From the NCBI RefSeq assembly GCF_016862095.1, contig NZ_BOMH01000070.1:1-64000 (forward strand): DNA of 64,000 nucleotides, read 5' to 3'. Positions 34,247 to 42,584 of the stretch are shown here, piece by piece (positions within the stretch are counted from its first letter, which is position 1; each line of letters starts with the position of its first letter). The position numbers and the translations under genes were made by a program. Under the pieces are notes generated by a model that was not told the origin of the DNA, made no database searches, and was given only the letters and a program-made list of their open reading frames with translations. The DNA comes from Actinoplanes cyaneus. GTDB taxonomy: Bacteria; Actinomycetota; Actinomycetes; Mycobacteriales; Micromonosporaceae.

Positions 34247-34297
34247 GCTGGTGCTCATGGTCGTTATCCAGGACGGATAACGACCATGAGCACCAGC
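34247..34297. repeat. Dispersed palindrome, copy P2 (perfect 23-bp arms)
   Basis: Arms 34247-34269 and 34275-34297 pair perfectly around AGGAC. The sequence matches copy P1 almost base for base (GCTGGTGCTCATGGTCGTTA then TCC). It lies between the convergent kinase and carboxylase genes and should form a very stable hairpin on either strand. Confidence 0.9.
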
Positions 34298-34334
34298 CGG
34301 GAGAGTGAGTCGCGCCCGAGCCTTGGCCGGCTGC

Positions 34335-34386
34335 CTCATCGCGTGAGCTCTACGGGCGAGCTCATCGCGTGAGTTCTACGGACGAG
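34335..34386. repeat. 26-bp tandem duplication
   Basis: Two head-to-tail copies (34335-34360 and 34361-34386) begin CTCATCGCGTGAG and end CGAG, differing at two positions. Non-coding. It lies between palindrome P2 and element B. Confidence 0.85.
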
Positions 34387-34433
34387 GCCTGGGCCGTGAC
34401 GAGCGTTGGTCGCCCGGGAGTGCCAGGAACCGG

Positions 34434-34459
34434 CCCGCCGGCGGGACCCGGCGGGTTTT
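34434..34459 (+). terminator. Possible intrinsic terminator in the kinase/carboxylase gap
   Basis: CCCGCCG (34434-34440) pairs with CGGCGGG (34449-34455), followed at once by TTTTC. It reads on the plus strand about 320 bp after the kinase stop and would end any transcript that passes palindrome P2. Confidence 0.5.
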
Positions 34460-34460
34460 C

Positions 34461-34600
34461 TGCTCTGGGCGCGGCCACCCACGGAGATCGCCCTTTCGGG
34501 CTTTGCGTTCTGGGCGCGCCAGCGCCCTGCGAAGCCCGGAAGGGTCCCCGCGGGAGCGACGATCCGGACCACGGCGGACGCAGGAAATGAAGATCTTGAA
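34461..34600 (+). repeat. Dispersed structured element, copy B
   Basis: Same order of blocks as copy A. The outer stem is 34497-34506 with 34529-34538 (10 bp, one G-T pair). The inner stem is GGGCGC/GCGCCC (34512-34517 with 34522-34527) with loop GCCA. The 31-nt conserved box at 34542-34572 is identical to copy A. The end motif is GAAGATCTTGAAG. It abuts the stop codon of the leftward carboxylase gene. AAGATCAAGTTC, an inverted relative of the end motif of copy A, occurs at about 34122-34133 just after the kinase stop. Confidence 0.8.
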
Positions 34601-34601
34601 G

Positions 34602-36608
34602 TTACTCTGGGTCAAGTACTGCGAGTAACTCTCCGGTGTCGACCTCGGCGCCGGGATGGACCGGGAGGGACGCGACCACGCCGGCCGACGGGGCGTGGAC
34701 AGGGTGTTCGAGCTTCATGGCCTCCAGGGTGAGCAGCAGTTCACCGGCACGAACCCGCTGGCCGGGCACGACCAGCACCCGGCGGACAGCGCCCGGGAGT
34801 GGGGCGATGAGAGAGCTCTCCGCCGCCTCGGGAGCGGGCAGCGGGAACCGTGGGATCTCACGAAGTGTGACCGATCCCTCGGGGCTGTCCACGTATGAGA
34901 CGTCGCCGACGCGATGCACCAGGACCGCGAGGCGGATGCCCTGGACGTTGAGGACGACCCGGTCGCGGCTGGCGGAGACGACCACGATCGGCGGGTGCTC
35001 GTCGACCGGCGCCTGACCGAGCCCGGCCAGGTCCAGTTCCTCGGGGTCGACCGAGCGGACCCACCAGCCGGCGAGCTCGCCGTGCCGGTTCATCCGGTAG
35101 CCGACCTCGACCGGGCCGGTCGGGCCGTCGTAGACAGCGGTCTGCGAGCCGGAGGGCACGTTGCGCCAGCCGGACGGCAGCGTGCTCAGCACCGGGGCGC
35201 TGGCACGGCGGTCGGCGGCCCCGGCCAGTGCGGACGCCAGGCAGGAGAGCCGGACGGCGTCGACCGAGGAGAGCAGCGGCGCGAAGACCTCGGGGTGCCG
35301 GTCGAGGAAGCCGGTGTCGATGTCGCCGGAGCGGAACGAGTGGTGCCGCAGCGTGCGGACCAGCAGATCCCGGTTGGTGACGACGCCGTGCAGCTGGGCG
35401 CGGGCCAGCGCGGACGCCAGCATCCGGGCCGCCTCCTGGCGCGACGGGGCCCAGGCGACGAGCTTGGCCAGCATCGGGTCGTGGTGGTGCGGGCCGGTGA
35501 CCGAGCCGTCCGCGACGCCCGAGTCCAGGCGCAGGCCGGGCTGCGGCAGCGGGCGGAACGAGCCGGCGACGTCGGGCACCGCGAATCGGTGCAGCGTGCC
35601 GGCGCTGGGCAGCCACGCGTACGCCGGGTCCTCCGCGCAGATCCGCACCTCGATGGCGTGCCCGCGGATCGGCGGCGGCCCGGGCATCGGCAGGCTGCCG
35701 CCCTCGGCGATCAGCAGCTGGAGCCGGACCAGGTCGTAGCCGGAGGTGCACTCGGTGACCGCGTGATCGGTCTGCAGGGTCGGGGTGAGTTCCAGGAACC
35801 AGAAGTCGCCGTCGGAGTCGAGCAGGAACTCGACGGCGCCGGCCCCGACGAAACCGAGCGCCCGGACCGCGACGATGGCCGCCCGGCACAGGTCCTCGCG
35901 CAACGCCGCGTCGACCGCCGGTGACGGGGTCTCCTCGACGATCTTCTGGTAGCGCCTCTGCACCGAGCACTCACGCTCGCCGAACGGCACGACAGCGCCC
36001 ATCGCGTCGGCCAGGATCGGCACCTCGATGTGCCGGACGTTGGCCACGTAGGGCTCGCAGAAGACGTCGCCGTCCACCTCGCGCCGGGTGGACGCGACCG
36101 CCTCGGCCAGCGTCGACGCGTCCCGGACCACCCGCATGCCGGTGCCACCGATCCCCGCGTCCGGTTTGATCAGGACCGGGAATCCGGGCACCGTCGCCGG
36201 GTCGGTGAAGGTCGGCAGCACCGGCACCTTCGCCTCGGCGACCAGCTTCTTCGTCTCGGACTTGCGGTGCAGCGTGCGCAGGGTCGCGGCCGGCGGGCCG
36301 ACCCAGATCATCCCGGCATCGGTGACCGCGGCGGCGAACTCCGGGTCCTCGGCCAGCGATCCGTTGCCCGGGTGCACGGCGTTCGCCCCGGCCCGTTTGG
36401 CGGCCGCGATCAGCGCGTGCTGCTCGAGGTAGGTGGTGGCCGGGGTGCTGCCCTCCAGGTGGACGGCGTAGTCGGCCTCGTTGACGTGCGGAGCGTCGGT
36501 GTCGACGTCCGAGTAGACGGCGACCGTCTCGATGCCGACCAGACGGCAGGTGGCGAACACCCGGCGGGCGATCTCACCACGGTCGGCCACCAAGAGTCGT
36601 CGGATCAC
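34602..36608 (-). CDS. Acyl-CoA carboxylase alpha chain-like protein with altered active site
   Basis: Layout is that of an acetyl/propionyl/methylcrotonyl-CoA carboxylase alpha subunit: biotin carboxylase (about 1-450), a linker domain and a C-terminal biotinyl domain with EAMKLEH near residue 635. The biotin carboxylase site is abnormal. The segment usually written EMNTRLQVEH reads ELTPTLQTDH, losing the conserved Asn and Arg and changing the catalytic Glu to Asp. The glycine loop reads AGIGGTGM, and HIEVQ is HIEVP. The Lys in QKIVEE and the Arg in RLDSG remain. It may be inactive, slow or use a different acceptor. The GTG at 36608 follows GAAAGG with a 7-nt spacer; a TTG at 36623 overlapping the upstream stop is less likely. 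668 residues. Confidence 0.85.
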   Translation of the reverse strand: MIRRLLVADRGEIARRVFATCRLVGIETVAVYSDVDTDAPHVNEADYAVHLEGSTPATTYLEQHALIAAAKRAGANAVHPGNGSLAEDPEFAAAVTDAGMIWVGPPAATLRTLHRKSETKKLVAEAKVPVLPTFTDPATVPGFPVLIKPDAGIGGTGMRVVRDASTLAEAVASTRREVDGDVFCEPYVANVRHIEVPILADAMGAVVPFGERECSVQRRYQKIVEETPSPAVDAALREDLCRAAIVAVRALGFVGAGAVEFLLDSDGDFWFLELTPTLQTDHAVTECTSGYDLVRLQLLIAEGGSLPMPGPPPIRGHAIEVRICAEDPAYAWLPSAGTLHRFAVPDVAGSFRPLPQPGLRLDSGVADGSVTGPHHHDPMLAKLVAWAPSRQEAARMLASALARAQLHGVVTNRDLLVRTLRHHSFRSGDIDTGFLDRHPEVFAPLLSSVDAVRLSCLASALAGAADRRASAPVLSTLPSGWRNVPSGSQTAVYDGPTGPVEVGYRMNRHGELAGWWVRSVDPEELDLAGLGQAPVDEHPPIVVVSASRDRVVLNVQGIRLAVLVHRVGDVSYVDSPEGSVTLREIPRFPLPAPEAAESSLIAPLPGAVRRVLVVPGQRVRAGELLLTLEAMKLEHPVHAPSAGVVASLPVHPGAEVDTGELLAVLDPE

Positions 36609-36619
36609 TGGTCTACCTT

Positions 36620-37990
36620 TCAAGGTCGGAACACGCCGACGTGTTCGGCACCCGCCACGGCGGCGCTGTGCACTGCGGAGAGGCAGAGGCCGAGGACCGT
36701 ACGGGTGTCGCGGGGGTCGATGACGCCGTCGTCGGCCGCGGCGGGCTCCGCCGAGGGACGCGGCCAGCTGAACTGGAAGCGGGGACGGTCGGCGCGGTCC
36801 GGCGGGCCGGCGTGCTCCGGTCCGATGGTGAGGACCAGGTGCGGCACGGTCGACTTGGCGACCGCGTGGACCAGGGGGGCGTCGTGGCGTACGTCGGTGT
36901 CGTCGCTCTTCTTGATCTCTCCGGGGTGGCGCAGGAACAGGACCGGGGTGGCCGTCGCGTTGGCCAGTTGCAGGAAGTGCACGGCCTTGCGGGACTCCGC
37001 CGGGGGCAGCCAGATGCCGGGGCTGGCCAGCACACCGACCGGGTATCCGTGCAGCTCACCCCAGCCGGCCACGAGCACGCTGCCCTGGCCGGGTTTGAAC
37101 TCGTCGAAGTCGGAGTCGTCCAGGATCCGGGCGAGCACCTCGCGCGCGTCGAACCGGGACGGGCCGGCCGCGGCCAAACTCAGCAGCGCCTCGGCGTCGT
37201 AACGGGGGTCGCGCGGGCGGGTGGTCCGGGGCGGGGGTCCCTGCTTGCGCCAGTTGAAACGGCGTACGCACTGGCGGGCCAGCCGCAGCCCGTCCCGCTC
37301 GTCCTCGGCCAGCTGGTCGGCGGGTCCCGGCGGCCCGACCGGCACCACCGGGGTGGCGCGCACCTCGACGCCGCTGCGTTGCGGGTGGATGGTCAGCACC
37401 TTCGCGTGACCCCGCACCACGATCGTGTAGTCGGAGAGCGCCGGCAGGTACGCCGCGTCCCCGCTCGTGGTCCCGAAGACCACGCACACGGTCGGCACCC
37501 GGTCCGCGGTGAGCCGGCTCAGCTCCCGCGCGATGCTCCCGGCCGGGGCCGCCTCGCCCGACGACTCGACCAGGTTGACCAGCGGTAACCGGTTCTCCGA
37601 GGCGATCCGGGCGGCCCTGCGGATCTTCTCCGCGGTGTACGGGTTGACAGCGCCCCCGGCCACTGTCGGGTCGTTCGCTATCACCACGCACTCGACGCCC
37701 TCCACGGCGCCGATGCCGGTGACGACGCTCGCGCCGACCGGGAACTCCGAGCCCCGCGCCGCCACCGGGGACAGCTCGAGGAACGGGCTGTCCTGGTCGA
37801 GCAGCATCTCGATGCGCTCCCGGGGGAGCAGTTTTCCGCGCGCGTGGTGCCGGGTCACCCACTTCTCGCCGCCGCCGGCGCGCGCCTCGTCGAGGGCGGC
37901 CTCCAGCGCGGCGAGCCACTGCAGGGTGCTGCCGCGACCCTCCAGGTATGCGGGGTCGCGCGGGTCCAGCGTGGTGTCGAGCGCGGTCAC
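36620..37990 (-). CDS. Acyl-CoA carboxyltransferase (beta chain)-like protein, divergent
   Basis: The 456-residue protein resembles the carboxyltransferase subunit of propionyl/methylcrotonyl-CoA carboxylases: TRHHARGKLLPRERIEMLLD near the start and SGEAAPAGSIARELSRLTAD in the crotonase-like N-domain. It is about 70 residues shorter than usual. The oxyanion-hole segment normally GSCTAGGAYVP reads GTTSGDAAYLP, and the second glycine motif (GAGxYGM) of the C-domain is not found. It is paired with the abnormal alpha chain 11 bp downstream, so both partners have drifted together. The start is GTG at 37990. Function may be modified or regulatory; calling it an active carboxylase would be unsafe. 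Confidence 0.8.
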   Translation of the reverse strand: MTALDTTLDPRDPAYLEGRGSTLQWLAALEAALDEARAGGGEKWVTRHHARGKLLPRERIEMLLDQDSPFLELSPVAARGSEFPVGASVVTGIGAVEGVECVVIANDPTVAGGAVNPYTAEKIRRAARIASENRLPLVNLVESSGEAAPAGSIARELSRLTADRVPTVCVVFGTTSGDAAYLPALSDYTIVVRGHAKVLTIHPQRSGVEVRATPVVPVGPPGPADQLAEDERDGLRLARQCVRRFNWRKQGPPPRTTRPRDPRYDAEALLSLAAAGPSRFDAREVLARILDDSDFDEFKPGQGSVLVAGWGELHGYPVGVLASPGIWLPPAESRKAVHFLQLANATATPVLFLRHPGEIKKSDDTDVRHDAPLVHAVAKSTVPHLVLTIGPEHAGPPDRADRPRFQFSWPRPSAEPAAADDGVIDPRDTRTVLGLCLSAVHSAAVAGAEHVGVFRP

Positions 37991-38154
37991 GTCGACACCC
38001 CGATGCGCGCTACGCGCCTACCTGCGTTCAATGCCGCGCCCTTCCCTGTCACGCCGGTGCCTCTCGGCCACCTCCGTAACGAGCGGCTGTGCGGGCGCGA
38101 CACGGATCACGGGTCCTGGGCCCGGTCACCGGGAAGAGTGGATCAAGCACGTTC

Positions 38155-38182
38155 GAGGGGCTGTCCACCTGGACAGCCCCTC
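38155..38182 (-). terminator. Hairpin downstream of crp
   Basis: Perfect 13-bp arms (38155-38167 and 38170-38182, GAGGGGCTGTCCA) start 21 bp after the crp stop codon on the minus strand. Probable crp terminator, also upstream of the carboxylase operon. No T-run is seen. The remaining gap 37991-38154 shows no gene. Confidence 0.7.
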
Positions 38183-38203
38183 GTGACGCGATGTGGCGGA
38201 ACG

Positions 38204-38881
38204 TCAGACGCGAGCGCGCCGGGCGAGCCGTTCCGGATCGAGAATGATGACGCTCTTGCCGTCCAGCCGCAGCCAGGCGCGGGAGGCGAAGTCGGCGAGC
38301 GCCTTGTTCACCGTCTCGCGGGACGCGCCGACCAGCTGGGCCAGCTCCTCCTGCGTGAGGTCGTGCGTGACCCGCAGCACACCACCGTCACGGGTGCCGA
38401 ACCGGCCGGCCATCTGCAGCAGGTTTTTCGCCACCCGGCCGGGCACGTCCGTGAAGATCAGGTCGGCCAGCGCGTCGTTGGTGCGCCGCAGGCGGCGGGC
38501 CAGCACACGCAGCAGCTGCTCCGCGATCTCCGGACGGTTGTTCAGCCACGGGCGCAGTGACGACTTCTTCAGCCGGGCGAGCCGGCTGTCGGTCACCGCG
38601 GTCGCCGTCGCGGTGCGCGGCCCCGGGTCGAAGAGCGAAAGCTCACCGAGCATGTCGGACGGCCCCATGATGGAGACAAGGTTCTGCCGTCCGTCCGCTG
38701 CCCGGCGACCGAGCTTGATCTTCCCGGACAGAACGATATACAGGCTGTCGCCGGCCTCGCCCTCGTTGAAGACCACGTCGCCCTTGCGGACTTCGATCGT
38801 GTCCATCTCCTTGGCGAGCGCCTCTGCGGCTTCCGGGTCAACGCCCTGGAAGATTCCGCTGCGCGCCAGTACCTCATCCAT
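38204..38881 (-). CDS. crp: Crp/Fnr-family cAMP receptor-type transcription regulator
   Basis: The 225-residue protein has an N-terminal cyclic-nucleotide domain (GEAGDSLYIVLSGKIKLGRR) with phosphate-binding cassette GELSLFDPGPRTATA, whose Arg-Thr matches cAMP binders, and a C-terminal helix-turn-helix (TQEELAQLVGASRETVNKAL) nearly identical to M. tuberculosis Crp (Rv3676). The ATG at 38881 follows GGAGGT. It probably regulates many genes in response to cAMP, for which the cyclase at 29506-33105 is a nearby candidate source. It is divergent from the CapA-like gene; no clear TGTGA-N6-TCACA site was found between them. Confidence 0.95.
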   Translation of the reverse strand: MDEVLARSGIFQGVDPEAAEALAKEMDTIEVRKGDVVFNEGEAGDSLYIVLSGKIKLGRRAADGRQNLVSIMGPSDMLGELSLFDPGPRTATATAVTDSRLARLKKSSLRPWLNNRPEIAEQLLRVLARRLRRTNDALADLIFTDVPGRVAKNLLQMAGRFGTRDGGVLRVTHDLTQEELAQLVGASRETVNKALADFASRAWLRLDGKSVIILDPERLARRARV

Positions 38882-39086
38882 CGCCGCACCTCCGAAACGC
38901 GCAACGTCTGCGCTCGATCAGTCTAGGCGCACGCGGGCGGGAAACGGGCGGCCACCCCTTGATCCAGATACTGGACGGTAACCAGATTTGCCGTAACCGG
39001 TGGTGACAATTCGACGGTTCCGGCATATCGGGACGGCACTTTCGTCGGTCGCTCCTGCTTGCGAGCCGACGGTATCGTCCCGGTCG

Positions 39087-40286
39087 ATGAATTCGCACCC
39101 CCGGCCCGACCGCAAAACTGCTTCTGGGCGTTATGCCCTGTATATCGGACTCGTCGGCGTCGTTGTCGCTGGTGCTGCCGTGGGTGGGATCATCCTGGTC
39201 AACGAGGGCGACGAGGCCGACGCGAGCTGGCATTCCACGCCGGCCGCCGCTGCCAGCACAGCCGTCCCGGCAGTTCCGGGAAAGACCGCGGCGGCCCGCG
39301 AGGAGTCGGGAACGGTCGAATCCCTGACATTCTCCGCGACCGGTGACATCATGATGGCCAGCGCGCCGGGTGGGCTGCCGCCGAAGAACGGCGACGGATT
39401 CTTCGACGGGGTTCGCAAGGACCTCGCGTCCGATCTGGTGATGGGCAACCTCGAGCAGCCGCTCACCGACGACACCGGAGCGTCCAAGTGCGGCAGACCC
39501 GCCCGCTCCGGCTGCTTCGCGTTCCGCTCGCCGCCCTCCTACGCCGGGCACCTGAAGGACGGCGGCTTCCAGCTGATGAACCTGGCGAACAACCACGCCA
39601 AGGACTTCGGTGCCGCCGGCAACCGCAACACGATCACGGCCCTCGAGGGCGCCGGGCTGAAGTACACCGGCGCGGCGGACCTGATCACCACGGTGGAGGT
39701 CAAGGGCGTCAAGGTGGCGGTGATCGGGTTCGCGCCGTACGCCGGGTCCAACAACCTGAACGACCTCACGCACGCCCGGGACCTCGTGAAACGGGCCAAG
39801 CAGGAGGCGGACCTGGTCGTCGTCCAGGCCCACATGGGTGCCGAGGGCGCGACCATGAACCACGTGAAGCCGGGCACCGAGAACTACCTCGGGGAGAACC
39901 GCGGCGACCCGATCAAGTTCAGTCACACCGTCATCGACGCGGGCGCCGACCTGGTCATCGGGCACGGGCCGCACGTGCTGCGGGGCATGGAGTTCTACAA
40001 GGGCAAGCTGATCGCGTACAGCCTCGGGAACTTCGCCGGCGGCGGGCACACCCTCTCCAAGGACGGCATCCTGAAGTACGCCGGGATCCTGCGCGTGACG
40101 ATGCGGTCCGACGGGACGTACACGGGCGGGAAGTTCGTCTCCACCTATCTCGACAGCTCCGGCCTGCCCACCCGGGACACCGCCGGTCAGCACGGGCGGG
40201 AACTGGTGAGCACGCTGACGAAAGCGGATTTCCGGTCGACCGGCGCGGTGATCGGCGACGACGGGACGATCAAGCCGCCCGCGTGA
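39087..40286 (+). CDS. CapA-family (PGA_cap) metallophosphatase-fold protein, membrane anchored
   Basis: The 399-residue protein has a signal-anchor helix (ALYIGLVGVVVAGAAVGGII), a low-complexity Ala linker and a CapA/PGA_cap domain with a calcineurin-like metal site: FSATGDIMMA, GNLEQPLTD, LANNHAKDFG, VQAHMGAEG and IGHGPHVLRG. CapA proteins take part in poly-gamma-glutamate synthesis or export in Bacillus, but actinobacterial relatives without capB/capC, as here, are of unknown function and may be cell-envelope phosphoesterases. ATG 39087 is chosen for the helix position; TATCGT lies 8 nt upstream, suggesting a leaderless mRNA. Confidence 0.88.
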   Translation: MNSHPRPDRKTASGRYALYIGLVGVVVAGAAVGGIILVNEGDEADASWHSTPAAAASTAVPAVPGKTAAAREESGTVESLTFSATGDIMMASAPGGLPPKNGDGFFDGVRKDLASDLVMGNLEQPLTDDTGASKCGRPARSGCFAFRSPPSYAGHLKDGGFQLMNLANNHAKDFGAAGNRNTITALEGAGLKYTGAADLITTVEVKGVKVAVIGFAPYAGSNNLNDLTHARDLVKRAKQEADLVVVQAHMGAEGATMNHVKPGTENYLGENRGDPIKFSHTVIDAGADLVIGHGPHVLRGMEFYKGKLIAYSLGNFAGGGHTLSKDGILKYAGILRVTMRSDGTYTGGKFVSTYLDSSGLPTRDTAGQHGRELVSTLTKADFRSTGAVIGDDGTIKPPA

Positions 40287-40310
40287 GGCGAAGGGCTGGG
40301 CGGGCCGACG

Positions 40311-40316
40311 TACTCT
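40311..40316 (+). promoter_or_regulatory. Possible leaderless -10 box of nth
   Basis: TACTCT is 6 nt before the GTG start of nth and the intervening bases (TTACCG) have no ribosome binding site. Only 36 bp separate nth from the CapA-like gene, so nth may have its own promoter within an apparent operon. Confidence 0.4.
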
Positions 40317-40322
40317 TTACCG

Positions 40323-41162
40323 GTGACCCGACCCCGCACCACGCCCGCCGACCCCGGGCCGGCCGTGCTGGAGCGGTCGATGAAGCGCTTCGCGCGGGAG
40401 ACGCCGATCGGGCGCAAGCGCCGGGCCAGGAAGATGGCCCGCGTGCTCGCCGACACGCACCCGGACGCGCACTGCGAGCTCGACTTCACCACGCCGCTCG
40501 AGCTGGCCGTGGCGACCATCCTCTCGGCACAGACCACCGACGTCCGGGTCAACCAGGTGACGCCGGTCCTCTTCCGGAAGTATCGGTCGGCGGCGGATTA
40601 CGCGTCCGCCGACCGCGCCGAGATGGAAGCGATCCTGCGGCCCACCGGGTTCTTTCGCGCCAAGACCAACTCGCTGATGAATCTCGGTCAAACCCTCATC
40701 GGCTCGTACGGTGGTGAGCTGCCCCGTGAGCTCGACGCGCTCGTGAAGCTGCCGGGCATCGGGCGCAAGACGGCGAACGTGATCCTCGGCAACGCGTTCG
40801 ACGTGCCCGGCATCACCGTCGACACGCACTTCCGTCGCCTGACCAACCGGTTCGGCTGGGTCTCGGAAGAGGACCCCGTCAAGATCGAGTTCCTGGTCGC
40901 CGACCTGATCGAGAAACGCGACTGGACGATGCTGTCGCACCGGATCATCTTCCACGGGCGGCGGGTGTGCCACGCGCGCAAGCCGGCCTGCGGAGCCTGC
41001 ACGCTGGCGGCGTCCTGCCCGTCCTTCGGGACCGGGCCGACCGAGGCGGCGCCCGCGGCGAAACTCCTCAAGGGGCCCCGCGCCCGCGAGCTCGCCGTCG
41101 CCGCCGGGGTCGACCCGGAGCTGGTGCCGGCGTCGGCCGTGCTCGCGCCGGAGGAGCCGTGA
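40323..41162 (+). CDS. nth: Endonuclease III (DNA glycosylase/AP lyase)
   Basis: Nth removes oxidised pyrimidines and cleaves abasic sites in base-excision repair. The helix-hairpin-helix LPGIGRKTANVIL carries the catalytic Lys, TVDTHFRRL the catalytic Asp, and the 4Fe-4S cluster cysteines are CHARKPACGACTLAASC (C-x6-C-x2-C-x5-C). The 279 residues include a short N-terminal tail (about 20 residues) and a C-terminal tail of 35 residues beyond the cluster. GTG at 40323 starts it. Its stop overlaps the next gene's GTG (GTGA), as in the mycobacterial nth-tlpA-nudix-marP order. Confidence 0.96.
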   Translation: MTRPRTTPADPGPAVLERSMKRFARETPIGRKRRARKMARVLADTHPDAHCELDFTTPLELAVATILSAQTTDVRVNQVTPVLFRKYRSAADYASADRAEMEAILRPTGFFRAKTNSLMNLGQTLIGSYGGELPRELDALVKLPGIGRKTANVILGNAFDVPGITVDTHFRRLTNRFGWVSEEDPVKIEFLVADLIEKRDWTMLSHRIIFHGRRVCHARKPACGACTLAASCPSFGTGPTEAAPAAKLLKGPRARELAVAAGVDPELVPASAVLAPEEP

Positions 41163-41791
41163 GGGCACTTCTGCCGCTCGTCGCGGGCGTGTTGCTGCTC
41201 GCCGGGTGCACCGCCGCCGTCCAGTCCGGCGACGAGGAGACGCCGTCCCCGTTCGCGGCGTGCACGACGGCTTCCCCGGGCGCCGCCGCCTCCCCCGAGG
41301 CTGCTGCTTCCGCTGGCGCCGCCGCCTCCCCCGAGGCTGCTGCTTCCGCCGGCGTCGCCGTCGCCTCGTCGGGGACCGATCTGCCGGACATCGCGGTCGA
41401 CTGCTTCACCGGGGGCGCTCCGGTGAGCCTGCGGTCCCTGCGCGGGCCGGCGGTGATCAACGTCTGGGCGTCCTCCTGCGGGCCGTGCCGGGAGGAGCTT
41501 CCGCTGATCCAGAGACTGGCCGACACCACCGCCGGGAAACTGACGGTGCTCGGGATGGACACCGGTGACAGCCGGACGGCGGCGGCCTCGTTCGGGTCCG
41601 ACCACGGGGTCACCATGCCGACGCTGTACGACCCGGACCGCTCGGCGATCACCAAGCTCAAGGTGGTCAACCTGCCCACCACGATCTTCATCGACGCGAC
41701 CGGGAAGTCCTACCTGCACCGCTACGCGATGGACGCGCAGGACCTGACCGCACTTCTGCGGGAGCACGCCGGGCTGTCGGTGACGTTGTGA
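41159..41791 (+). CDS. TlpA-like thioredoxin-fold lipoprotein
   Basis: This extracytoplasmic thioredoxin-like protein is 210 residues. A lipoprotein signal (LVAGVLLLAGC) is followed by an Ala/Ser/Pro linker made of a perfect-looking 12-residue duplication, and then a TlpA/ResA-type domain with the redox motif WASSCGPCREELP and the cis-Pro segment NLPTTIFID. It probably reduces or oxidises disulfides of exported proteins, for example in cytochrome c maturation or acting on MarP, which has a conserved cysteine pair. The GTG at 41159 overlaps the nth stop. The homologue in M. tuberculosis is Rv3673c. Confidence 0.9.
   Translation: MRALLPLVAGVLLLAGCTAAVQSGDEETPSPFAACTTASPGAAASPEAAASAGAAASPEAAASAGVAVASSGTDLPDIAVDCFTGGAPVSLRSLRGPAVINVWASSCGPCREELPLIQRLADTTAGKLTVLGMDTGDSRTAAASFGSDHGVTMPTLYDPDRSAITKLKVVNLPTTIFIDATGKSYLHRYAMDAQDLTALLREHAGLSVTL
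41282..41353 (+). repeat. 36-bp in-frame tandem duplication in the TlpA-like linker
   Basis: Two copies (41282-41317 and 41318-41353), differing at one base, encode AAASPEAAASAG twice. It lengthens the spacer between the lipid anchor and the thioredoxin domain. Confidence 0.9.
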
Positions 41792-41858
41792 GGCGCTCAT
41801 CGCGTACCGGGGCAATCGGCTTTTCTCTCTGTTCTTTCTGTGCGGCAAGGTGGGGCGC

Positions 41859-42569
41859 ATGAGCCGGGGCGTGGTGCTGGATCGGCCCGACGACCTGCCG
41901 TCCTGGTTCGAGCCGTTGCTCACCCGCGTCGCCGGGTGCCGGAGCGAGGATTTCAGCGTGCTGCGCAAACCCGCCGGGACGAACGGGCGGTCCAGCGCGG
42001 TGCTCGTCCTGCTCGGTGAGGGTCCCGCCGGGCCCGACCTGCTGATCCTGCAACGAGCCGCGACCATGCGGAACCACGCGGGCCAGCCGGCCTTCCCCGG
42101 TGGCGCCACCGACCCGGAGGACGCCGACGCGATCGCCACCGCGCTGCGCGAGGCCGACGAGGAGGTCGGTCTCGAGCCGTCCAGCGCCCAGGCGCTCGCG
42201 CTGCTGCCGGAGCTGTGGATCCCGGTCAGCCGGTTCACCGTCAACCCGGTCCTGGCCTGGTGGCGGCACCCGCATCCGGTCCGGCCACGGCAGGTCACCG
42301 AGGTCGCGCACGTCGCCAGATTGCCGATCAGTGAACTCGCCGACCCCGCGAACCGTATCCGGGTGCGACACCCGAGCGGCTGGATCGGACCGGCCTTCCA
42401 GGTCCGCGGACTGCTCGTCTGGGGTTTCACGGCGGGGGTGATCTCGGTTCTGCTGGACATGGCAGGCTGGGCGCTGCCCTGGGAGCCGGGTCGTGTCGTC
42501 GAACTGCCCGACGCCGAGGCCCCGGTTCCGGCGGCGCGCGGCGGCGCTCCCGACGAGGTGGTGCCGTGA
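41859..42569 (+). CDS. Nudix hydrolase, CoA-pyrophosphatase (NudL/YeaB) type
   Basis: The 236-residue protein contains the Nudix box GGATDPEDADAIATALREADEEVGL-type pattern (G-x5-E-x7-READEEVGL) and the CoA-Nudix neighbour motif NHAGQPAFPGG upstream of it, which points to cleavage of CoA or acyl-CoA to phosphopantetheine and 3',5'-ADP. It has 25-30 residues of N-terminal extension and a C-terminal helix (LLVWGFTAGVISVLLDMAG). The ATG at 41859 follows AAGG with 8 nt; GTG at 41850 is less likely. It lies between the TlpA-like and marP genes as in mycobacteria (Rv3672c). Confidence 0.9.
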   Translation: MSRGVVLDRPDDLPSWFEPLLTRVAGCRSEDFSVLRKPAGTNGRSSAVLVLLGEGPAGPDLLILQRAATMRNHAGQPAFPGGATDPEDADAIATALREADEEVGLEPSSAQALALLPELWIPVSRFTVNPVLAWWRHPHPVRPRQVTEVAHVARLPISELADPANRIRVRHPSGWIGPAFQVRGLLVWGFTAGVISVLLDMAGWALPWEPGRVVELPDAEAPVPAARGGAPDEVVP

Positions 42570-42584
42570 CGTGCGTCTGACTTC

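Noticed and set aside
38882..39086. Crp autoregulatory site between crp and the CapA-like gene
   Set aside because: No TGTGA-N6-TCACA or close variant was found; only a GGTAACC direct repeat, which is too weak.
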